From assembly GCF_005497185.1 (NCBI RefSeq), contig NZ_RJTN01000032.1, positions 1 to 36,131 on the forward strand: a stretch of 36,131 nucleotides of DNA. Reading direction: 5' to 3'. The translations under genes were made by a program, and so were the position numbers. The stretch comes from Pectobacterium polonicum. Its GTDB lineage: Bacteria; Pseudomonadota; Gammaproteobacteria; Enterobacterales; Enterobacteriaceae. Below the pieces are notes generated by a model. That model ran no database searches. It was not told where the DNA came from and saw only the letters and a program-made list of their open reading frames with translations. The stretch's first letter is position 1. Each line of letters opens with the position of its first letter. Below, one piece after another: positions 27,970-36,104 of this stretch.

Positions 27970-29462
27970 TTGGTGTACAAGCACCGGACGTTTACATCGA
28001 AGTTCACATCAGCAGCGGGCTGCCCGCTTTAACGCTGGTAGGATTACCAGAAACCACCGTGAAGGAAGCGCGCGATCGCGTGCGCAGCGCACTCATCAAT
28101 TGCGGATTTACCTTTCCAGCAAAGCGCATCACGGTCAATCTCGCTCCCGCAGACCTGCCAAAAGAGGGGGGACGCTACGATCTACCGATTGCTCTGGCGA
28201 TTCTAGCGGCATCAGAACAAATCGATGGTGAAAAGCTAAGCCGCTACGAGTTTCTCGGCGAACTCGGCCTGTCTGGCACCTTACGTGGCGTTAATGGCGC
28301 GATTCCTGCCGCCTTGGAAGCCATAAAAGCAGGCCGCCAGCTTATCCTGCCAGATGACAATAAACGGGAGATGACGCTGATACCGCAGGGTGAAGCGCTG
28401 ATGGCTGGTCATCTGCTAGAGGTGTGTGCTTTTCTCAGTGGAGAAGAGGAACTGCTCAGCTGTTCCACTATCACACCCGTTACACTGGCAGGGGAAGATA
28501 CGCTAGACCTGAAGGATATTATCGGTCAGGAGCAAGCTAAACGCGCATTGGAAATCGCGGCGGCAGGTGGCCACAATCTGCTATTGCTAGGGCCACCGGG
28601 AACAGGGAAAACGATGCTGGCGAGTCGGCTAGGCAATCTGATGCCGCCATTGAGCGATGAAGAAGCGTTAGAAAGCGCCGCTATCAACAGCCTGGTCAAC
28701 ATTGATGCCACCATGACGCGCTGGCGAGCCAGACCCTTCAGAGCACCTCACCATAGTTCTTCTATGGCGGCACTCGTAGGCGGGGGCTCGCTGCCCAAAC
28801 CCGGAGAAATCTCACTCGCCCACAACGGTGTGCTGTTTTTGGATGAATTACCAGAGTTTGAGCGACGCGTCTTAGACTCGCTGCGAGAACCTCTGGAATC
28901 TGGTGAAATTATCATTTCCCGTACCCGAGCCAAAGTGTGCTATCCGGCACGCGTTCAGCTCGTCGCCGCGATGAATCCCAGCCCGTCAGGGCATTATCAA
29001 GGTATTCATAACCGATTGCCGGCCCAACAGATACTGCGCTATCTCAGTAAGCTCTCCGGTCCCTTCTTGGATCGCTTTGACCTTTCGATCGAAGTTCCTT
29101 TACTGCCACCTGGCGTGTTATCTCAGCAACATTATCAAGGGGAAAATAGCGCGACGATTCGCGAACGCGTACTGATCGCACGACAGATACAGCTGAAGCG
29201 GGCAAATAAAATTAACGCACTGCTAACTTCACGCGAAATAGAAAAACACTGTGCGTTAGAGCCACCTGATGCGGCTTACCTGGAAGAAGTGATGAACAAA
29301 CTTGGCTTATCCGTACGCGCCTGGCACAGGATATTGAAAGTCGCACGCACGATCGCTGACCTTGGCGATCGGGACAACATTGAGAGAAAGCATCTTGCCG
29401 AAGCGCTGAGCTACCGTTGTATGGATCGATTACTCATCCAGCTCCATAAAAGCCTTGAATAG
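27936..29462 (+). CDS. comM: ComM/YifB family AAA+ Mg-chelatase-like helicase
   Basis: A 508-residue protein (E. coli YifB about 506). An N-terminal Lon-protease-like domain (residues 1-170) precedes an AAA+ module with Walker A GPPGTGKT near 219-226, Walker B LFLDELPEF near 304-312, and a C-terminal Mg-chelatase domain. In naturally competent bacteria ComM is a hexameric helicase that extends heteroduplex during transformation; its role in enterobacteria is unclear. AAAGGGGAAA lies before the ATG. It is divergent from ilvL and converges on maoP, as in E. coli. Confidence 0.95.
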   Translation: MSLAVTYTRAMIGVQAPDVYIEVHISSGLPALTLVGLPETTVKEARDRVRSALINCGFTFPAKRITVNLAPADLPKEGGRYDLPIALAILAASEQIDGEKLSRYEFLGELGLSGTLRGVNGAIPAALEAIKAGRQLILPDDNKREMTLIPQGEALMAGHLLEVCAFLSGEEELLSCSTITPVTLAGEDTLDLKDIIGQEQAKRALEIAAAGGHNLLLLGPPGTGKTMLASRLGNLMPPLSDEEALESAAINSLVNIDATMTRWRARPFRAPHHSSSMAALVGGGSLPKPGEISLAHNGVLFLDELPEFERRVLDSLREPLESGEIIISRTRAKVCYPARVQLVAAMNPSPSGHYQGIHNRLPAQQILRYLSKLSGPFLDRFDLSIEVPLLPPGVLSQQHYQGENSATIRERVLIARQIQLKRANKINALLTSREIEKHCALEPPDAAYLEEVMNKLGLSVRAWHRILKVARTIADLGDRDNIERKHLAEALSYRCMDRLLIQLHKSLE

Positions 29463-29494
29463 CGGAAGTGCGGTAATAACTTGCCCCAAAAGGA

Positions 29495-29514
29495 AATGGG
29501 GCTAATGCCCCATT
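29495..29514. terminator. Bidirectional terminator between comM and maoP
   Basis: AATGGGGC (29495-29502), a TAAT loop and GCCCCATT (29507-29514) form a perfect 8-bp stem between two convergent genes, 32 bp after the comM stop and 5 bp before the maoP stop. The T and A flanks are short. Confidence 0.7.
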
Positions 29515-29519
29515 CTTAA

Positions 29520-29858
29520 TTAATCATCGCTTTCAGTGTATTCTTCCACTGCATCCATTTGCGGCTTACCGCCAGACAATGTATGGAAGCGTTTAGGACG
29601 ACGGACACGTTCCAGATATTTGGACCAGATTTTTTCCAGTTCTGTTTCCGCTTTACGTTCGCCGCGACACATTGCAACAAACGATGTTTCTTCTTCAGTC
29701 ACTGGTTCACGTTTACCCAAATCCAGTTCGTTAAACGCGTAACCGTGGCGTTCCAACAGTTGTGCTTCTTTAATCGTAAAGTCGCCATGTCGGGAAAAAC
29801 CACGCGGGTAGAACTTGTTATCAAAAAAACGATGAGTGGTAGAGAAGCTTTCTGCCAT
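29520..29858 (-). CDS. maoP: Macrodomain Ori organization protein MaoP (YifE)
   Basis: The start at 29858 gives [15 protein letters not shown], matches the family N-terminus, has AGGAG eight bases upstream and yields 112 residues, exactly as in E. coli. An in-frame start at 29942 would add 28 residues from the hdfR promoter region and is unlikely. The protein is small and basic to neutral, with conserved [35 protein letters not shown] and a DD-rich end. In E. coli MaoP acts with the nearby maoS DNA site to organise the Ori macrodomain. It is divergent from hdfR. Confidence 0.94.
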   Translation of the reverse strand: MAESFSTTHRFFDNKFYPRGFSRHGDFTIKEAQLLERHGYAFNELDLGKREPVTEEETSFVAMCRGERKAETELEKIWSKYLERVRRPKRFHTLSGGKPQMDAVEEYTESDD

Positions 29859-29918
29859 CTTACACGCTCCTAATTCTTCTATGGTCGTGTTGTTTATGGC
29901 GCGGAGTATTAGATAGGC

Positions 29919-29947
29919 TTGACATTGTGTAAAACAAAACATTTAAA
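29919..29947 (+). promoter_or_regulatory. Candidate hdfR promoter
   Basis: A consensus TTGACA (29919-29924), a 17-bp spacer and TTTAAA (29942-29947) lie 32 bp before the hdfR GTG. The region between maoP and hdfR (29859-29978) is also where E. coli carries the maoS site; I did not verify a maoS match. Confidence 0.5.
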
Positions 29948-29978
29948 TCATTACGACAAAATTTTTTTGGAGATGGGC

Positions 29979-30806
29979 GTGGATACCGAATTACTAAAAA
30001 CCTTTCTGGAAGTCAGCAGGACAAGACACTTTGGCCGTGCTGCCGAATCCCTGTATCTGACGCAGTCAGCGGTGAGTTTTCGGATTCGCCAGTTAGAGAC
30101 GCAGCTTGGTGCCAACCTGTTCACGCGCCATCGGAACAATATACGTCTGACCCCCGCCGGCGAACGGCTTCTACCCTATGCGGAAAGCCTTATCGGTACC
30201 TGGCAGATAGCCAAAAAAGAGGTCGCACGTTCGCAGCAACACAGTCTGCTCTCGGTAGGGGCAACTGCCTCATTATGGGAAGTGTATCTAACACCGTGGC
30301 TACAATCACTCTACCAGCAGCGCCCACTGCTCCAGTTAGAAGCGCGAATTGCCTTGCGCCACTCGCTGGTAAAACAGCTCCATGAACGCCAGTTGGATCT
30401 GTTGATTACGACTGAGCCACCTAAAATGGAAGAATTGGCGAGCCAGCTACTGGGCAATTTTTCCCTTTCGCTGTTTGCAGCAGAAGCGCACCCACCCGGA
30501 CAGGAACTGCCCTATATAAAACTTGAATGGGGAGCAGATTTTCATCAGCAAGAGACTCGCCTGTTGGCCAGCGAGCAGCTCCCCGTCCTGACAACAACAT
30601 CAGCTCATTTAACCCGCCAGTTACTTGAAATAACCGGCGGTTGCGCGTTTTTACCTAGCCATTGGTTACAAACGTACACCAATCTGAGGGTAGTCGGCGA
30701 CAACCAGCCCGTCGTGCGCCCATTTTATGCCGTTTGGTTACAAAACAGCGATCAGCAGACGATGATCCGTCAGTTACTGAAAACGCCTATCGTGATTAAT
30801 TCATGA
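29979..30806 (+). CDS. hdfR: LysR family regulator HdfR
   Basis: A 275-residue LysR-type regulator. The start is the GTG at 29979 ([21 protein letters not shown]), with GGAG six bases before it; the upstream ATG at 29973 overlaps that ribosome site. The helix-turn-helix ([22 protein letters not shown]) is nearly identical to E. coli HdfR, while the effector domain diverges. HdfR represses flagellar flhDC and is itself lowered by H-NS in E. coli; in a plant pathogen this would bear on motility. It is divergent from maoP and stops 22 bp from the convergent yjfF. Confidence 0.95.
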   Translation: MDTELLKTFLEVSRTRHFGRAAESLYLTQSAVSFRIRQLETQLGANLFTRHRNNIRLTPAGERLLPYAESLIGTWQIAKKEVARSQQHSLLSVGATASLWEVYLTPWLQSLYQQRPLLQLEARIALRHSLVKQLHERQLDLLITTEPPKMEELASQLLGNFSLSLFAAEAHPPGQELPYIKLEWGADFHQQETRLLASEQLPVLTTTSAHLTRQLLEITGGCAFLPSHWLQTYTNLRVVGDNQPVVRPFYAVWLQNSDQQTMIRQLLKTPIVINS

Positions 30807-30828
30807 CCTGTTTTTGCTCACATCTGAC

Positions 30829-31791
30829 TTAAGCACGTCTGGTTAACCAGAATGTGCTTAACGCCTTCTGTAACCCAATGAAAGCAAACAGCAGGAAACC
30901 AATGACGATTTTTGTCCACCATGAGCTCAAAGTGCCGTCAAACGTGATATACGTCTGAATCAGGCCCTGAATCAATACGCCAAACAGAGTTCCCAATACG
31001 GTTCCGACACCGCCGGTCAGTAGCGTGCCGCCGATTACAACGGCAGCGATGGCGTCCAATTCCACACCGCTTGCCGCCAGGGCATAACCCGCTGAGGTAT
31101 AGAGCGAAAAAACAATGCCTGACAGAACCGCTAACATACTGGAAAGCATGTAGATATGGATCGTCGTCCGCCTGACTGGAACCCCCATCAATTCCGCAGA
31201 ATAGCTGTTACCGCCAATCGCATAAACACGGTTACCGAAACGGGTACGATGCGCCATCACCATCCCTACCAGCACCACAATCAGCATAACCAGCGCCAGA
31301 AAGGTAAAACGCCCTCCATCGGGCATGCGCCATGCTAAACCCGCCAGTTGGCTGTAGACCGGGTGCTCAATGGGAATCGACTCCTGTGAAACGATAAAGC
31401 TCATACCCCGGACAAAGAACATGCCAGCCAGCGTGATAATAAATGCAGGCAATTTCAGCGTATCGATAATCCATCCCATCAATCCGCCAAACATGGCTCC
31501 CATCACCAGCGCAATTGCGAACGCAAAGAAAGGATCAATACCATACGCACCGATCAATTTGGCCAGTAACACACCGGTAAACGCAATAACTGACCCTACA
31601 GAGAGATCGATCCCGCCAGACAGAATAACAAACGTCATCCCAACCGCCACGATCCCTAAAAAAGCGTTATCCGTCAGTAAATCAAAGAAAACTCGCGTCG
31701 AAGCAAAGCCGGGAAACTGGCTGAGACAGAATAAATAACCCACAATAAATACCAGAATCGTCATCAACAGGGGGAAGTGGCGTTTCAACAT
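30829..31791 (-). CDS. yjfF: Galactofuranose ABC transporter permease YjfF
   Basis: A 320-residue inner membrane permease of the ribose/xylose type with about eight to ten membrane segments. The hallmark GIDLSVGSVIAFTGVLLAK lies near residues 60-78 and AVVIGGTLLTGGVGTVLGTLFGVL near 253-276. It forms the channel with YtfT. Its ATG shares one base with the ytfT stop. It is the last gene of ytfQ-ytfR-ytfT-yjfF, and no terminator is obvious in the 22 bp before the hdfR stop. Confidence 0.92.
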   Translation of the reverse strand: MLKRHFPLLMTILVFIVGYLFCLSQFPGFASTRVFFDLLTDNAFLGIVAVGMTFVILSGGIDLSVGSVIAFTGVLLAKLIGAYGIDPFFAFAIALVMGAMFGGLMGWIIDTLKLPAFIITLAGMFFVRGMSFIVSQESIPIEHPVYSQLAGLAWRMPDGGRFTFLALVMLIVVLVGMVMAHRTRFGNRVYAIGGNSYSAELMGVPVRRTTIHIYMLSSMLAVLSGIVFSLYTSAGYALAASGVELDAIAAVVIGGTLLTGGVGTVLGTLFGVLIQGLIQTYITFDGTLSSWWTKIVIGFLLFAFIGLQKALSTFWLTRRA

Positions 31792-32801
31792 TATGTTTTC
31801 CTCCTAAACAGTTGATGCAGCGAAAAGCGCGGAGATTGCATGACCAAAACCAGCAGAACGACGAGCGCTTTCAAAACCAGATTAAATTCCGGCCGATAGC
31901 CAGATAGCAGAATTCCGGTATTCATACTTTGAATAATCAAAGCGCCGACGACAGAGAGCAGTAAATTAAAGCGTCCTCCGAGTAGGGAACCGCCCCCGAT
32001 CACCACAGCCAGAATCGCATCTAATTCCAGCCAGAGGCCCGCGTTATTCGCATCCGCACCGCGGATATCAGCCGTTACGATAACGCCTGCCACAGCGGCG
32101 CATACGCCGCAGATGACATAAGCCGCGACTAATACCAGCTTCGTACTCACGCCAGCGTTGCGAGCCGATCGCAGATTAATACCGACAGATTCAATAAATA
32201 GCCCAAGCGCCGTTTTACGCGTCAGAGCCCACAGCGCCAGCAGCACTACGCAGGCAATCATCACTGGCATAGGTAGATAGAACAGGGTTCCGCTGCCCAG
32301 CTTAGCCAACCCGGCATTATCAAATGTAATAATTTGGCCTTCGGTAATCAGTTGAGCAATACCTCGACCGGCGACCATCAGCATTAAGGTCGCCACAATC
32401 GGCTGAATCTGCAACACCGCGACCAGAAAGCCGTTCCATAACCCACATAGTGCGCCAACCAATAACGCGGCCAGTAATACGGAAGGGAGTGGATGACCAG
32501 CAGTCGTCAGCGTTGCAGCTGTCGCACCTGCAATCGCCATGACTGCACCGACCGATAAATCGATGCCACCCGTTGCAATAACCAGCGTCATTCCTAATGC
32601 CAGCAGCGCAACGGGTGCCCCGCGGTTAAGAATGTCGATAAGGCTACCGAACAAGCGTCCATCCTGAATGTGGAGGGAGAAGAAGTTTGGCGCAACCATG
32701 CTGTCGATCAACAGAATAGCAACCAGCGCCAGAAGCTGTGGCATTCCCTTGGTAAACGTTAGGCGCACTTTTTTGGCAGGTTTGATGTTATTGTCTGTCA
32801 T
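31791..32801 (-). CDS. ytfT: Galactofuranose ABC transporter permease YtfT
   Basis: A 336-residue permease, paralogous to YjfF, with the signature GGIDLSVGAVMAIAGATAA near residues 78-96 and LAVVIGGGSLLGGRFNLLLS near 268-287. It starts 14 bp inside the 3' end of ytfR and overlaps yjfF by one base, showing tight coupling. E. coli YtfT is 341 residues. The family imports galactofuranose and similar sugars. Confidence 0.93.
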   Translation of the reverse strand: MTDNNIKPAKKVRLTFTKGMPQLLALVAILLIDSMVAPNFFSLHIQDGRLFGSLIDILNRGAPVALLALGMTLVIATGGIDLSVGAVMAIAGATAATLTTAGHPLPSVLLAALLVGALCGLWNGFLVAVLQIQPIVATLMLMVAGRGIAQLITEGQIITFDNAGLAKLGSGTLFYLPMPVMIACVVLLALWALTRKTALGLFIESVGINLRSARNAGVSTKLVLVAAYVICGVCAAVAGVIVTADIRGADANNAGLWLELDAILAVVIGGGSLLGGRFNLLLSVVGALIIQSMNTGILLSGYRPEFNLVLKALVVLLVLVMQSPRFSLHQLFRRKT

Positions 32802-34308
32802 CAGCCGCTCCCGTTTGTACTGCGATTGCCTGCATCACTGCGGCAACCGAGATCTCGCTATGTTCAAGATGCGCAACGTGTTGCCTATCACGCAGCACAA
32901 TGATGCGGTCGGCATAGCCGGTCAGTTCTTCCAGTTCGGAAGAGATCACCAATAGCGCCATCCCCTGTTCACACAGTTTTTCGATCAGGCGAATGATTTC
33001 GGCATGTGCACCAACGTCGATTCCTCTCGTTGGCTCATCCAGAATCAAGAAACGCGGCTCAGTTGCCAGCCAGCGCGATAGCAGAACTTTTTGCTGATTC
33101 CCTCCCGATAGATACTGAATTTCCTGCTCAGCACTGGGTGTGCGAATCCCTAACAGGCTAATAAATTTTTCAGCGATACGGGTTTGCTCGCGTAAAGAAA
33201 TGGGCTTCAGCCAGCCGCGCTGCGCCTGAAGCGCCAGAATAATGTTCTCTCGTACCGTTGCGGTGCCGACAATACCGTCAGTTTTACGATCCTCTGGGCA
33301 ATAGCCAAAACCCAACTTTCCTGCTGCACGCGGCGTACGAATGCTGACTTGTTTGCCATCAACCCTGGCTTCTCCGGCATCAGATACGTTGATGCCAAAT
33401 ATCAATTGCGCCGTTTCTGTCCTGCCGGACCCTAATAAACCGGCCAGACCAACGATTTCTCCAGGGCGTACGGAAAGATCGAAGTCATTAATTGAACCAC
33501 GTCGGCCATAGTGTTTAAATTGCACAATGGGTTCACCCGAGACGTCACTGTGTTTACCCCGCTTCAATAATGTTTCATCAAAACTGTGTCCCAACATCAT
33601 TTGAACTAATTCAATACGCGGTAATTCTGTAGTAGGCAATGTCCCGGCTAGCCGCCCATTGCGTAAAACGGTAATTCTGTCGCTAATGCGATAAACCTGA
33701 TCCAGAAAATGCGTAACAAATATCATGCCGATTCCGCGATCGCGCAACTTCCGTAATATATCCAGCAACATCTCGACTTCTTTTGCATCAAGGCTTGCCG
33801 TGGGTTCATCGAGAATTAAAACTTTAGCAGAGAGATCGATAGCTCTGGCAATAGCGACAATTTGCTGAACGGCAATGGAATAATTGCCAAGAGGATGACT
33901 AACATCAATCATCAGCCCATAATTCAATAATATTGCTTCGGCTTGGCGCAAGATTTTATGTTGGTCAACGATGCCCCAGCGTGTGGGTTCACGGCCAATA
34001 AATAAGTTTGCCGCAACGGACAGATTCGGTAATAGATTAACTTCTTGATATACCGTACCGATACCTAACGATTGAGCATGGGCCGTATTAACAGGATTAA
34101 TCGCAATGCCATCGAGGATAATGTCGCCCGATGAGCGATGATAAACGCCAGTCAGCGCCTTAATCAGCGTTGATTTACCTGCACCGTTCTCCCCCAATAG
34201 CGCTACTATCTCGCCGCGATTAAGCGTGAAGTCCACCAGATCTAATGCTTTCACCCCCGGAAACTCAACGCTCATGCCCCGAATATCTAACAACCGTGTC
34301 GTTTCCAT
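32788..34308 (-). CDS. ytfR: Galactofuranose ABC transporter ATP-binding protein YtfR
   Basis: A 506-residue tandem ATPase of the sugar class. The N-terminal domain has a canonical Walker A (GENGAGKST) and Walker B with D-loop (LILDEPTASLD). The C-terminal domain has a degenerate P-loop (GLLGSGRTET), as usual, with signature LSGGNQQK and Walker B LILDEPTRGIDVG. The ATG at 34308 is chosen because AGGTG lies six bases upstream; an ATG at 34314 is two codons earlier. It is separated from ytfQ by 190 bp containing a hairpin. Confidence 0.94.
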   Translation of the reverse strand: METTRLLDIRGMSVEFPGVKALDLVDFTLNRGEIVALLGENGAGKSTLIKALTGVYHRSSGDIILDGIAINPVNTAHAQSLGIGTVYQEVNLLPNLSVAANLFIGREPTRWGIVDQHKILRQAEAILLNYGLMIDVSHPLGNYSIAVQQIVAIARAIDLSAKVLILDEPTASLDAKEVEMLLDILRKLRDRGIGMIFVTHFLDQVYRISDRITVLRNGRLAGTLPTTELPRIELVQMMLGHSFDETLLKRGKHSDVSGEPIVQFKHYGRRGSINDFDLSVRPGEIVGLAGLLGSGRTETAQLIFGINVSDAGEARVDGKQVSIRTPRAAGKLGFGYCPEDRKTDGIVGTATVRENIILALQAQRGWLKPISLREQTRIAEKFISLLGIRTPSAEQEIQYLSGGNQQKVLLSRWLATEPRFLILDEPTRGIDVGAHAEIIRLIEKLCEQGMALLVISSELEELTGYADRIIVLRDRQHVAHLEHSEISVAAVMQAIAVQTGAADDRQ

Positions 34309-34386
34309 CAGCATCACCTATACGACAACTTAACAAGGCTACATCACACCTGAGTAATATTATGGTAAGTAGGCTGACAATATTCA

Positions 34387-34410
34387 CTGCTCCTTTGTTT
34401 AAAGGAGCAG
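34387..34410 (-). other. Perfect hairpin between ytfQ and ytfR
   Basis: CTGCTCCTTT (34387-34396), a 4-nt loop and AAAGGAGCAG (34401-34410) form a 10-bp perfect stem. No T tract follows in the direction of transcription, so it is more likely an mRNA-stabilising or partial-attenuation structure than a terminator. Such hairpins are common after binding-protein genes, which need higher expression than the rest of the operon. Confidence 0.6.
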
Positions 34411-34498
34411 AAAACAGGGTAAACCCACTTTTCCATATTCATATTTCTGCCAGGTATTTAGCAAAATTTATATAAATGATGAATCCATAATATAAAAA

Positions 34499-35455
34499 TC
34501 AATAACCAAGATCTTTTTTGGTTTCATATTCCTGTTTTGCCGTGTCAGGCAATAATAAACGAGATTCTGTCTGGATAAATTTTTCCGGCTGCTTTCCGTC
34601 TTTCTTCATCGCTAATAAGGCATCAAAAGCAGGTCCAGCCATATTAGGTGTTAACTCAACGGTGGCGTTAGCTTCACCATTCATCATGGCCTTGAAAATA
34701 TCAGGGACACCATCAATAGAGACAACTTTTATTTGTGAGCCAGGTTTTAGCCCCGCTTCTTTAATTGCCTGAATAGCACCTATAGCCATATCATCATTAT
34801 GTGCATAAACTGCACAGATATTTTTTCCGTTCTGTTCAGCTTTAATAAAGCTTTCCATAACCTCTTTACCCTTACTGCGAGTAAAGTCTCCTGATTGTGA
34901 ACGGATAATTTTTATCTGCGGGTCTGAAGCTATACCGTCAGCAAACCCTTTCTTACGGTTTATCGCTACGCTAGCCCCAACCGTTCCCTGTAACTCGACA
35001 ACATTACAAGGTTTACCTGCGGCCTCTTTAACAAGCCATTCCCCTGCCACTTTTCCTTCATAGACACTGTCAGAGGCAATAGCAGCGGTGTACAGCGATG
35101 GATCACTGACTTCAATCGTCCTATCAAGTAGAAAAACCGGGATTTTTGCTTCTTTAGCTTCCTGTAAGACTGGAGCCCAGCCAGTGGCAACGACCGGTGC
35201 GATAAATATGGCATCTACGCTCTGAGCAATGAATGACCGCACAGCCTTGATCTGATTCTCTTGTTTCTGCTGAGCATCAGCGATCTTCAACGTTATTCCA
35301 CGTTTCTCAGCTTCCTGCTTTGACACTTTAGTCTCCGCAGAGCGCCATCCTGATTCTGAACCAATCTGAGAAAAACCAACAGTTAAGGGTTTTGCCTGTA
35401 CGGCACCGCACAATGCCGTGCTTACAGCAACAGCTACCAGTAAACGTCTGTACAT
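34499..35455 (-). CDS. ytfQ: Galactofuranose-binding periplasmic protein YtfQ
   Basis: The start at 35455 has AAGGAG eight bases upstream and gives 318 residues, equal to E. coli YtfQ; an in-frame ATG at 35512 would place 19 charged residues before the signal peptide. The signal peptide is MYRRLLVAVAVSTALCGAVQA, cut before KPLTVGFSQ. Conserved stretches QKQENQIKAVRSF, IAPVVATGW, QGTVGASVAI and YAHNDDM mark the pentose/hexose binding-protein family. It delivers furanose-form galactose to YtfT/YjfF. It is first in its operon. Confidence 0.95.
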   Translation of the reverse strand: MYRRLLVAVAVSTALCGAVQAKPLTVGFSQIGSESGWRSAETKVSKQEAEKRGITLKIADAQQKQENQIKAVRSFIAQSVDAIFIAPVVATGWAPVLQEAKEAKIPVFLLDRTIEVSDPSLYTAAIASDSVYEGKVAGEWLVKEAAGKPCNVVELQGTVGASVAINRKKGFADGIASDPQIKIIRSQSGDFTRSKGKEVMESFIKAEQNGKNICAVYAHNDDMAIGAIQAIKEAGLKPGSQIKVVSIDGVPDIFKAMMNGEANATVELTPNMAGPAFDALLAMKKDGKQPEKFIQTESRLLLPDTAKQEYETKKDLGY

Positions 35456-35864
35456 ACTTAAACTCCTTCTGTGTCGCTTTACAGCTACGTAGTCAGATTT
35501 CAGGTACAGCATAGCGCCGCAAATTTATGCTATAGCGCTACCGATGTGATGTTGGCGGATATCACTCACAAGTGAATGTAACCTGAAGGAGTGTTTTGAA
35601 AACGATTTACCCTTCACTCAGGTTGTAGATAGTTTTAGTTCAAATATCGAACAAGGTAGATGAGCAAGTTCACAACCTGGTATTACGGTGATTTTGTGCA
35701 TATTTACAGCTAAATCAGCACGATCTGTCAGAAGGGCATTAAAGGATTTTATCTGTTAAATAACAATGCATTAGATTAACCAGATATTCGATAGAGATAA
35801 ATAATGGAGAAATCAGGAAGAGGGATACAGGCAGGATTGAGCATAAAGTGCAAATAAAAAAAAA
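35456..35864. promoter_or_regulatory. Long upstream region of ytfQ
   Basis: About 409 bp without a credible gene, AT-rich towards the tRNA end. It contains the AAGGAG of ytfQ and a LacI/GalR-like half-symmetric site at 35597-35610 (TGAAAACGATTTAC, central CG). In E. coli ytfQ is under GalR/GalS control, so this is a sensible operator candidate. No confident promoter or CRP site was found. Confidence 0.45.
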
Positions 35865-35893
35865 ACCTTCACAGCAACGTGAAGGTTTTTTTT
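35858..35893 (-). terminator. Terminator after tRNA-Trp (end of rrn operon)
   Basis: On the minus strand AACCTTCAC, a short loop and GTGAAGGTT form a strong stem with A residues before and a run of T residues after it (plus-strand A tract 35856-35864). It lies immediately downstream of tRNA-Trp and should end the tRNA/rRNA transcript. Because of its A/T symmetry it may also act on the other strand. Confidence 0.9.
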
Positions 35894-35896
35894 ATC

Positions 35897-35972
35897 TGGC
35901 AGGGGCGGAGAGACTCGAACTCGCGACACCCGGTTTTGGAGACCGGTGCTCTACCAACTGAGCTACGCCCCT
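35897..35972 (-). tRNA. tRNA-Trp (CCA anticodon)
   Basis: The minus strand gives a 76-nt cloverleaf starting AGGGGCGTAGCTCAG, with anticodon loop TCTCCAAAA (CCA), a GTTCGAGTC T loop and an encoded CCA end. It differs from E. coli tRNA-Trp at only a few D- and T-stem positions. It follows tRNA-Asp at the distal end of an rrn operon, as trpT does in E. coli. Confidence 0.97.
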
Positions 35973-35986
35973 ATATTTTTCTTAAC

Positions 35987-36016
35987 ACTATGCCTGCTAA
36001 AGTTAGCAGGCATAGT
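35987..36016 (-). other. Perfect 14-bp inverted repeat between tRNA-Asp and tRNA-Trp
   Basis: ACTATGCCTGCTAA (35987-36000) and its exact reverse complement (36003-36016) are separated by two bases. In RNA this would form a stem of about 13 bp with a tight loop in the 55-nt spacer between two tRNAs. It has no T tract of terminator quality; it could be a processing or folding-insulating stem. Confidence 0.7.
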
Positions 36017-36027
36017 ATTTTAATAAG

Positions 36028-36104
36028 TGGCGGAACGGACGGGGCTCGAACCCGCGACCCCCTGCGTGACAGGCAGGTATTCTAACCAACTGAACTACCG
36101 CTCC
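36028..36104 (-). tRNA. tRNA-Asp (GTC anticodon)
   Basis: The minus strand gives a 77-nt cloverleaf starting GGAGCGGTAGTTCAG, with anticodon loop CTGTCACGC (GTC), a GTTCGAGCC T loop and an encoded CCA end. It lies upstream of tRNA-Trp on the same transcript. The 5S, 23S and 16S genes would be expected further to the right, outside the window. Confidence 0.97.

Noticed and set aside
29859-29942. Upstream extension of maoP and of hdfR over their shared intergenic region
   Set aside because: Both extensions read promoter sequence, and the shorter starts match E. coli lengths and have AGGAG or GGAG sites.
35535-35580. CRP site upstream of ytfQ (TGTGA near 35548 and ATCAC near 35561)
   Set aside because: The spacing between half-sites is not the required six bases.
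35879-36085. Open frame across the tRNA-Trp and tRNA-Asp genes
   Set aside because: It is antisense to two clear tRNA genes and a terminator; peptides such as GRRDSNSRHPVLE are common false translations of tRNA regions.
36028-36104. An ops-like GCGGTAG string in tRNA-Asp, possible RfaH target
   Set aside because: It is part of the conserved acceptor/D-arm of the tRNA, differs from the full ops element, and is not in the leader of a long operon.
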